Assembly (NCBI GenBank): GCA_021850375.1
Contig: JAJZLZ010000013.1
Location: 1-5,530, forward strand
Direction of reading: 5' to 3'
From: Microcaldota archaeon
GTDB taxonomy: Archaea; Micrarchaeota; Micrarchaeia; Micrarchaeales; Micrarchaeaceae
Length of the DNA stretch: 5,530 nt
Below the pieces are notes generated by a model, which had not been told where the DNA came from, ran no database searches, and saw nothing but the letters and a program-made list of their open reading frames with translations. Positions 1 to 3,955 of the stretch are shown here, in pieces. Numbering within the stretch: position 1 is the stretch's first letter; each line of letters starts with the position of its first letter. A program made the translations under genes and the position numbers.

Positions 1-950
1 TTTTACAAAGGCGACTTCATTTCTGCATCAGTTGAAACAACAAAACAATAAGCTCTTTTGAATCAACTCGTTGTAGGGGACAACGTAGTGTTTGAGAAGG
101 CAGACTCGACCATAATAATAGGGATAACAAAACGCCATTCCCAACTTGCAAGGCTAAGGATGGATGCCTCAAGAATCTCACAGGCTGGGGCAGAGGAGCA
201 CGTCTTCGCGGCTAACATAGATATAGCCATAATAGTTGCCTCAACCGTTCAGCCCTCGTTCCATACTAGATTAGTAAACAGATATCTTATACTTTGCCAG
301 TATGGAAATGTCAAACCCCTGCTCTCCTTTACAAAGACTGATCTAGCTCCACTTCCCGATGTATCTATGTATAAAATGCCGATTTACCAGTATTTGGAGT
401 ATCAAACAAGACTCAAGATGGCATAGAGAACTTGATGCCATATCTTGAAGGTAAGCGTTTAGTGCTTGTTGGAAATAGTTGAGTTGGGAAATCTTCACTC
501 ATCAACAGTCTGCTTAAGAATGAATTGCAAGAGACAAATTCAGTCAGCGAGAAATCTGGAAGGGATAGACATACCACATCATCAACTTCGCTTCATCTGC
601 TAGATGCTTCCACAATCCTGATCGACACACCAGGGATAAGATCGCTGGGCCTCTGGAACATCGATCCCACATCCCTACGGCTATACTATCCAGAGTTTCT
701 GGAATTCGCCACTAACTGCGAATTCAGCGACTGTACTCATTCTCACGAGCCAAAATATGCTGTGAAAAAGGCTGTAGAAGAAGGGTTAATATCACATGAA
801 AGGTATGACAGTTACATTAAGCTTTTTCAGAATTTTCTTGACCACATACCCTTTAGAACCGGGATACACGAATGGCATAAATGTACCGTTCCACAAGTTT
901 TGCATCTTTTTCACCAATTACTTTTACAGGAACATTATAGAATAATCTAA
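1..950 (+). pseudogene. rsgA: Broken RsgA (YjeQ/EngC)-type circularly permuted GTPase, 5' end outside the window
   Basis: RsgA is a GTPase that checks late small-subunit ribosome assembly. It has an OB fold, then a circularly permuted G domain (G4-G1-G3), then a zinc finger. All three parts can be read here, but not in one frame. Frame 1 gives the OB end (QLVVGDNVVFEK), the AANIDIAIIVAS strand and G4-like FTKTDL. Frame 3, open from about 393, gives SNKTQDGIENLMPYLEG, the P-loop GNS-stop-VGKSSLINSLL, the switch region HTTSSTSLHLL, G3 DTPG and zinc-finger CEFSDCTHSHEPKY. Lesions are TAA at 49-51 (probably from CAA), a one-base loss equivalent near 385-400, TGA at 480-482 where the P-loop needs Gly, and Tyr (756-758) for the last zinc-binding Cys. 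The TTG at 58 is not a credible start because the OB fold continues upstream. RsgA is mainly bacterial, so a transferred, decaying gene is likely. Consensus errors could explain single lesions, less easily all four. Confidence 0.88.
480..482 (+). other. In-frame TGA inside the RsgA P-loop
   Basis: The reading frame gives G-N-S, then TGA, then V-G-K-S-S. The G1 consensus GxSGVGKS calls for Gly here, so one change (GGA to TGA) explains the stop. The same frame stays open for about 87 bases before and 465 bases after it. Confidence 0.85.
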
Positions 951-1403
951 TTTTGCAACATTGCGCAATTTTATGATATCTTCCTTTGAATCAAGTGTCC
1001 TTTCTGGAAGATTATCAACATCAAACCATCTATGGGATTCAGATTCTAGCGTTTTTGTATGAGCATTCAGTTCTATTGGTGTGTTCTCATTTATGGCAGT
1101 ACTGTAGATAATATGGATTGCCTGAAGATGTGGCATAAAATTAAGCGTTTCCTTGATTGCAATTAGTTTCAGGCTTTCTGGCTTAAGTTTAAGCCCAATT
1201 TCCTCAAAAACTTCTCTTATTGCCCCCTGGATTGACGTTTTTCCAAACTCCACAACACCCCCAACATTACCCCAATCCGCGCCCCATTTGGCACGTTTCT
1301 CGGCATTCCTGTAGAGCAGCATTATTTTTGTATAATCCTTGTTGAAGACACAGACAAATGTCCCAATACCAAACCTATTTTTGCTTTCTTCATTTTCAGC
1401 CAT
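924..1403 (-). CDS. Nudix hydrolase (NTP/nucleotide-sugar pyrophosphatase-like)
   Basis: Nudix enzymes cleave nucleoside diphosphates linked to another group, using metal held by the Nudix box. The 159-residue product is a normal single-domain length. The box (GX5EX7REUXEEXGU) lies at about residues 49-71: Gly49, then R63-E64-V65-x-E67-E68-x-G70-L71. The metal-binding glutamates are present, but the first glutamate of the motif is Lys55 (EFGKTS), a departure from the consensus. A GWGNVGG-like approach (WGADWGNVGG) precedes the box and a WFDVDNLPE segment follows it, as is common in the family. The ATG is preceded by AAAGTGGTT with a 2-nt gap. The 3' end overlaps the rsgA remnant by 27 bp in convergent orientation. 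The gene lies 28 bp after the upstream hypothetical ORF, so co-transcription is possible. The substrate cannot be told from sequence. Confidence 0.9.
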   Translation of the reverse strand: MAENEESKNRFGIGTFVCVFNKDYTKIMLLYRNAEKRAKWGADWGNVGGVVEFGKTSIQGAIREVFEEIGLKLKPESLKLIAIKETLNFMPHLQAIHIIYSTAINENTPIELNAHTKTLESESHRWFDVDNLPERTLDSKEDIIKLRNVAKLDYSIMFL

Positions 1404-1405
1404 CG

Positions 1406-1414
1406 AACCACTTT
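1406..1414 (-). promoter_or_regulatory. AAAGTGGTT ribosome-binding-like motif of the Nudix gene
   Basis: The nine bases AAAGTGGTT end 2 nt before the ATG. The identical nine bases with the same 2-nt gap precede the ATG at 2108. GTGGTT can pair (with two G-U pairs) with the segment of the 16S 3' end that reads GTGATC in the ideal Shine-Dalgarno, and the spacing fits that register. Confidence 0.5.
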
Positions 1415-1430
1415 TACATTAGTATGCATT

Positions 1431-1440
1431 ATTATTTAAA
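1431..1440 (-). promoter_or_regulatory. Possible TATA box for the Nudix gene
   Basis: The - strand reads TTTAAATAAT, centred about 33 bp before the ATG. It overlaps the stop codon of the upstream ORF. If used, transcription would start within a few bases of the ATG, which would truncate the ribosome-binding motif. The gene may instead be read from the upstream promoter. Confidence 0.35.
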
Positions 1441-1773
1441 TTGTAACCCAAAAAGAATTTTTTTTATGCTGTGCGAAATCTTTGATATTTGATCAAACAG
1501 ATCATTTTCATAGATGTAAGCGCAATTAGTACATGTTTTTCTAAACTTGCCAGAGAGTCTACGTGAAAATTTTGGCGTAGTTGAAGCAAACTTCTCCGAT
1601 TCCAAGATTAATCTTGTATAACATGAGTAAAATTTTCCTTTATATAGCACAATGTGGTGCCTTGAAAAAACGCATGACTTGGAATTTCCATAAACTTCAC
1701 TTATTGCAAACTTTTCATTAAAAATCATACTGGTATCCCTAGGAAGTATAACTTTGAACAACTCGGTCTGCAA
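1432..1773 (-). CDS. Hypothetical cysteine-containing protein, probable C-terminal half of a frameshifted gene
   Basis: I do not recognise the family with confidence. The 113 residues from a TTG codon are basic and soluble-looking. They hold four cysteines as C34-x16-C51 and C81-x2-C84. The stretch SCVFSRHHIVLYKGKFYSC, followed by TCTNC, resembles the C-terminal SPASM-like cluster-binding tail of radical SAM enzymes (C, then a beta hairpin with a K/D-G turn, then C, then CxxC). No CxxxCxxC radical SAM core is present, and a plain zinc site is equally possible. The frame is open upstream of the TTG for 16 more codons (to a stop at 1822-1824). Those codons (EAVPEEDIKKINDLTK) continue naturally from the preceding ORF, so the TTG start is probably artificial and the region is the tail of that gene. 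Confidence 0.55.
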   Translation of the reverse strand: MQTELFKVILPRDTSMIFNEKFAISEVYGNSKSCVFSRHHIVLYKGKFYSCYTRLILESEKFASTTPKFSRRLSGKFRKTCTNCAYIYENDLFDQISKISHSIKKILFGLQFK

Positions 1774-1796
1774 TTTGGTCAGGTCATTTATCTTCT

Positions 1797-2108
1797 TTAT
1801 ATCCTCTTCTGGAACTGCTTCTTATGTGCTGTTATATTGCTGTCTGCATTAATCTCAGCCACTATCTTCTGCATCTCCTTATGTTCTATCGCTATGAAAT
1901 CCTTGTCTGTGTAGGATGTGAATAAACCAAGCAAATCAATATGACGTAGTAATGCAAACTTCTGTATCTTAGGACTTAAAAAGTAGCTAAGGTCTGTTAG
2001 AACTTCCTTATTATTCACTGATGTGTTTATCCTGCTGATATGCTCCTTTGCCTCATCAAGAATAGACCTATTCTTATGCTTCGCTGAACCACTATCAATA
2101 TTTCTCAT
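1797..2108 (-). CDS. Hypothetical protein, probable N-terminal part of a frameshifted gene
   Basis: The family is not recognised. The 103 residues from ATG are mainly helix-forming and charged, with no signal peptide or membrane segment. AAAGTGGTT stands 2 nt ahead of the ATG, exactly as at the Nudix gene, which supports this start. The reading frame ends in an unconvincing tail (KKQFQKRI). The other frame supplies EAVPEEDIKKIND directly after the TAHK segment. Restoring one base near 1820-1824 gives a continuous protein of about 225 residues, ending in the four-cysteine domain at 1432-1773. The break is either a real mutation or a consensus error. The gene is divergent in sequence but co-directional with the Nudix gene downstream. 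Confidence 0.6.
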   Translation of the reverse strand: MRNIDSGSAKHKNRSILDEAKEHISRINTSVNNKEVLTDLSYFLSPKIQKFALLRHIDLLGLFTSYTDKDFIAIEHKEMQKIVAEINADSNITAHKKQFQKRI

Positions 2109-2110
2109 AC

Positions 2111-2119
2111 AACCACTTT
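2111..2119 (-). promoter_or_regulatory. AAAGTGGTT ribosome-binding-like motif, second copy
   Basis: This nine-base motif and its 2-nt gap to the ATG are identical to those in front of the Nudix gene. The pair suggests a local translation signal, or an ancestry shared by the two leaders. Confidence 0.5.
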
Positions 2120-2146
2120 ATACTTGAATCTACAAATATGGAGTTC

Positions 2147-2156
2147 AGTATATACT
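2147..2156 (-). promoter_or_regulatory. Candidate TATA box for the hypothetical gene starting at 2108
   Basis: The palindromic AGTATATACT is centred about 43 bp ahead of the ATG. A start about 25 bp downstream would leave a leader of roughly 18 nt, enough to include the AAAGTGGTT motif. Confidence 0.4.
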
Positions 2157-2160
2157 TCGT

Positions 2161-2184
2161 CCTATGGTTATTCCTATGGTTATT
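2161..2184. repeat. Perfect 12-bp tandem repeat, two copies of CCTATGGTTATT
   Basis: Copies lie at 2161-2172 and 2173-2184 with no mismatch and no spacer. They stand just upstream of the candidate TATA box of the - strand hypothetical gene and beyond the 3' end of the tRNA. They may be a regulator binding site or a simple slippage duplication. Confidence 0.85.
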
Positions 2185-2189
2185 TAAGC

Positions 2190-2217
2190 GTTTAGGTAAG
2201 GGTTTTTAACCCTAAAC
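2190..2217. repeat. Inverted repeat downstream of the tRNA gene
   Basis: GTTTAGG (2190-2196) is matched by CCTAAAC (2211-2217). The interior can alternatively pair as GGGTT/AACCC around a TTT loop, nested in GTTTA/TAAAC. It begins 5 bp beyond the tRNA 3' end, so it may help end or process the tRNA transcript. No T-run follows it on the - strand, so I do not call it a terminator. Confidence 0.5.
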
Positions 2218-2221
2218 ATAT

Positions 2222-2328
2222 AGCCCCAAGAGGGAATTGAACCCTCGGCCTTTTGCTTTATGGTTTTTGATTAAACCTTTCATCAAAAAGTTTACCATGC
2301 AAACGCTCTACCACTGAGCTACTGGGGC
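2222..2328 (-). tRNA. tRNA-Thr (anticodon GGU) with a 35-nt intron
   Basis: The cloverleaf is complete. Acceptor GCCCCAG pairs with TTGGGGC (one G-U pair). The D arm is GCTC/GAGC with loop AGTGGTA, the anticodon stem is TTTGC/GCAAA, and the T arm is GAGGG/CCCTC with loop TTCAATT. Discriminator is U73, and no CCA is encoded. With the intron removed, the loop is A32-U33-GGU-A37-A38, giving Thr for ACC/ACU codons. G1-C72, C2-G71, U73, G35 and U36 match the identity elements known for archaeal threonyl-tRNA synthetase. G26 is present and is the site methylated by Trm1, encoded at the right end of this window. The 5' end is 27 bp after the stop of the GNAT gene. Mature length is 72 nt before CCA. 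Confidence 0.95.
2258..2292 (-). other. tRNA-Thr intron at position 37/38 (bulge-helix-bulge type)
   Basis: Removing 35 nt after A37 restores a 7-base anticodon loop. Exon AUGG (32-35) pairs with CCAU near the intron's 3' end to form the 4-bp central helix. The 3' bulge is AAA, with cleavage expected after its second A. On the 5' side the bulge is enlarged (UAAAC, usual size 3). A hairpin TTTTTGAT/ATCAAAAA closes the intron. This is a slightly relaxed substrate for the archaeal splicing endonuclease. Confidence 0.85.
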
Positions 2329-2353
2329 ACATCTGATTATTGTCCGCGAAGTG

Positions 2354-2361
2354 ATTTATAA
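2354..2361 (-). promoter_or_regulatory. TATA box of the tRNA-Thr gene, overlapping the GNAT stop codon
   Basis: The - strand reads TTATAAAT, centred about 29 bp ahead of tRNA position 1, the expected archaeal spacing. The TAA stop of the acetyltransferase (2356-2358) lies inside the box. Confidence 0.7.
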
Positions 2362-2826
2362 GTAACGGAGGCCAACCTTTTTGCTCTTTTGTTGCAGGTC
2401 CTTGACAAACCATGCGGCTTTCATCGGCCGCATACCTACTTTCACGTAAAACCTCTGTGCGGCTTTCATGTGCTCCCCTGTTGTCACAAACACCGCGGTG
2501 CATCCCTTTCTTTTCGCCGCGTTGAGTGCGCCCGCCACAAGAAGCCTACCTATGCCCCTTTTCCTAAACCTGTTCCTTACATACATCTCCTCTATGTATG
2601 CTATCCCTTTGTGTTTTATGTGTTCGTACCAGACGAGCCAGATGAACCCTGCCGTTTCCCCTTCTGTTTCGGCCAGCAAGACCACTTCCCCCGACCTAAA
2701 TCCCCCTAGTCTGAGTTTCGAATTGTAGAACCTTGCTTTCTTGCTGTCGTAGTACAGCTTTCTGAACTGTGGCTCGATTGCCTTCATCTCCTTTTCCTTT
2801 GCCGGCCTGATTTGAATCTTTTGCAA
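2356..2826 (-). CDS. GNAT-family N-acetyltransferase
   Basis: GNAT enzymes move an acetyl group from acetyl-CoA to an amine. The acceptor here is unknown. The core fits the fold: beta strands around VVLLAETEGETAGFIWLVWY, then AYIEEMYVRNRFRKRGIGRLL holding motif A (RKRGIG, the pyrophosphate-binding Q/R-x-x-G-x-G/A loop), then AAQRFYVKVGM with the usual Tyr near the CoA thiol. The frame is open to a TTG at 2850, but I prefer the TTG at 2824-2826 (product MQKIQIRPAKEKEM, 156 residues). GTTGAT lies 4 nt ahead of it, and the protein then begins at the usual GNAT first strand. The gene is visibly richer in G+C than its neighbours, which hints at a different origin. Its stop codon forms part of the tRNA promoter. 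RimI-like or small-molecule acetylation are both possible. Confidence 0.88.
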   Translation of the reverse strand: MQKIQIRPAKEKEMKAIEPQFRKLYYDSKKARFYNSKLRLGGFRSGEVVLLAETEGETAGFIWLVWYEHIKHKGIAYIEEMYVRNRFRKRGIGRLLVAGALNAAKRKGCTAVFVTTGEHMKAAQRFYVKVGMRPMKAAWFVKDLQQKSKKVGLRYL

Positions 2827-2855
2827 TTTTATCAACTTGTAGAGTAACAAGACTT

Positions 2856-2879
2856 ATGTCTGTTTTGTAAACAGGACAT
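2856..2879. promoter_or_regulatory. Operator-like dyad in the GNAT promoter
   Basis: Left arm ATGTCTGTTT (2856-2865) matches right arm AAACA-G-GACAT (2869-2879) around TGT, 10 bp with one unpaired G. A second small dyad, GGACA-TT-TGTCC (2874-2885), overlaps it. The site spans the transcription start expected from the TATA element at 2894-2906, a position where a repressor could block polymerase. An RNA hairpin in the leader is the other reading. Confidence 0.5.
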
Positions 2880-2893
2880 TTGTCCGTTTTCTC

Positions 2894-2906
2894 GTTATAA
2901 TATATC
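2894..2906 (-). promoter_or_regulatory. Candidate TATA box of the GNAT gene
   Basis: The - strand reads GATATATTATAAC. A start about 25 bp downstream falls near 2875 and gives a leader of about 48 nt to the preferred TTG start (about 24 nt to the upstream TTG). Confidence 0.45.
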
Positions 2907-2997
2907 GTGCATCTTTGTTAATTATTATCCTGAAGGGATTTATAGCTAGTGCAACTTTATGCGCTTAGTGAATTAATCTATAAATAAAATTAACGCT

Positions 2998-3010
2998 ATA
3001 GATATATAAA
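2998..3010 (+). repeat. ATAGATATATAAA, copy 1
   Basis: This 13-bp element recurs unchanged at 3148-3160, exactly 150 bp away. It contains TATATAAA, a good TATA box on the + strand, but no supported + strand gene follows. Confidence 0.75.
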
Positions 3011-3093
3011 TTATGTATTTTGCACCGCTTCAGATAAACATTGCAACAGCCATAATAAGAATGAAAAAGTACGCTTAAATATTACCTTGCTCT

Positions 3094-3142
3094 AGCGCCA
3101 TTATTAACATAAAACAGCGCCATAGTTGTTATGCGGCCATAG
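3094..3142. repeat. Cluster of AGCGCCAT-like short repeats
   Basis: AGCGCCAT occurs at 3094-3101 and 3116-3123, 22 bp apart (about two helical turns). A variant, GCGGCCATAG, lies at 3133-3142, and a looser CAGCCATAA lies further left at 3047-3055. G+C-rich octamers stand out in this background and may be protein-binding sites. Confidence 0.5.
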
Positions 3143-3147
3143 ATAAA

Positions 3148-3160
3148 ATAGATATATAAA
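3148..3160 (+). repeat. ATAGATATATAAA, copy 2
   Basis: Second exact copy. A GTG-initiated 63-codon frame begins 15 bp after it at 3176, too weak to call as a gene. In this A+T-rich setting some of the match could be chance. Confidence 0.75.
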
Positions 3161-3236
3161 GGTAAAGGCATCTATGTGAGTTGGAAACACAAATGCAGCA
3201 TATATGCGGATTGCAATATGATGTGGCAAATAATTA

Positions 3237-3253
3237 TTTTAAATTATTTAAAA
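3237..3253 (-). terminator. A+T-only dyad just after the HAD-DUF218 stop, possible transcript end
   Basis: TTTTAAA (3237-3243) and TTTAAAA (3247-3253) pair around TTA, 7 bp, starting 6 bp beyond the TGA. On the - strand it gives short T-runs of the kind that end archaeal transcripts. The call rests on position and composition only. Confidence 0.3.
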
Positions 3254-3259
3254 TACATT

Positions 3260-3955
3260 TCATATGGCGTCTATATTTTTAGCAAAAGTATGTGGTTTTT
3301 TAATATCCTCACGGAATTTTTCTATAAAATCCCTGCTTACACCTTTTTTCTCATAAGCATCCCATAAATACTTTGGAACTAAACTTAAATCTTTCGCATA
3401 CAGCGGCAGCGTGTGCTCGAATACAAAATGTATTTTTTTACAATCGGCATTATCGATGTTTTTAAATATTCTAACAGTAGTCTTCAGCGCATTATGTTCA
3501 AATTTTATCATCTCTTTGCTTCGTGCTAAATCTACCTCTATATCAATTGGCACAAAATTAATTTTTAATGTGTTGCCGAATATTTTTTCGAAGATGTATT
3601 GCGCCCTTTGCACATGGAAGTTTGCGGTTACTACGGCCATAAAATTAACATCCCCCATATGCTCCAGGAGCTTTTGGACATAATATGCATTTCCCAATGT
3701 ATCAAACGAAGCCTCTTCCATAATTATTTTCCCTTCAAAAACTCCGAGTTGAATTGCATACTCCTTCATCGCCAATGCCTCTGTTTTCTCAGGCGTATAT
3801 TTTAAGGAATAAGACCATCGCCCCGACATAACTAGAATGTCAAAGTCTTTAGACTTAAAAAGTTTGACCCCTTCTTCAACGCTGTTTTTGGCATATTTGG
3901 TTAATGTGCCATCGCGCAATATCCCTTTGCCTAAGATAACTAAGACTTTTTTCAT
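3260..3955 (-). other. Possible internal translation unit for the DUF218 domain alone
   Basis: Met232 (codon 3953-3955) opens MKKVLVILG, which looks like a natural DUF218 N-terminus. GAGGCGAT (- strand, 3960-3967) differs from the ideal GAGGTGAT at one base and lies 4 nt before this ATG. The product would have 231 residues. The motif also encodes Glu-Ala-Met in the full-length protein, so chance cannot be excluded. Confidence 0.4.

Larger units (their letters stand above)
2827..3259. other. A+T-rich intergenic region without a supported gene
   Basis: This 433-bp gap lies between the start of the GNAT gene and the end of the HAD-DUF218 gene. The left quarter holds the GNAT promoter and dyad. 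The rest holds two copies of a 13-bp TATA-like element, several GCCAT-centred short repeats, a perfect palindrome GCATATATGC (3198-3207) and an A+T dyad next to the HAD-DUF218 stop. The + strand TATA-like elements could drive a small RNA or tiny peptide, but no conserved fold, C/D or H/ACA boxes, or convincing ORF is visible. Confidence 0.6.

Noticed and set aside
58..426. A separate 122-residue protein starting at TTG 58
   Set aside because: RsgA homology continues upstream of the TTG through the stop at 49-51, and the C-terminal tail does not match the family. It is a fragment of the broken rsgA.
480..482. TGA read as glycine (UGA recoding, as in some candidate-phylum bacteria)
   Set aside because: The TGA does sit at a Gly position, but the same gene also has a TAA, a frameshift and a lost zinc ligand, the HAD-DUF218 gene ends at a TGA, and the window is archaeal by its tRNA intron and Trm1. 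Gene decay is simpler.
2161..2217. CRISPR array or attachment site next to the tRNA
   Set aside because: The only repeats are a 12-bp tandem pair without spacers and a hairpin. No copy of the tRNA 3' end and no integrase is present, so neither an array nor an att site can be supported.
2258..2503. 81-residue - strand ORF
   Set aside because: It runs out of frame through the acetyltransferase gene, the tRNA exon and intron, and has low-complexity, unrelated content.
2389..2728. Two + strand ORFs rich in Cys, Pro and Phe
   Set aside because: They are antisense to the GNAT gene. Their composition is what the complement of its codons produces, and no start signal is seen.
3013..3078. 21-codon + strand ORF (MYFAPLQINIATAIIRMKKYA)
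   Set aside because: It lies about 29 bp after a TATAAATA, so leaderless expression is possible, but so short an ORF in A+T-rich DNA is expected by chance.
3191..3230. C/D box small RNA
   Set aside because: ATGATGT near 3217 resembles a C box, but no CTGA D box follows at a suitable distance and no terminal stem forms.
3176..3367. GTG-initiated 63-residue + strand ORF after a TATA-like element
   Set aside because: More than half overlaps the HAD-DUF218 gene in antisense, no ribosome binding site is present, and the amino-acid content follows the A+T-rich DNA. Only the promoter-like element is kept as an observation.
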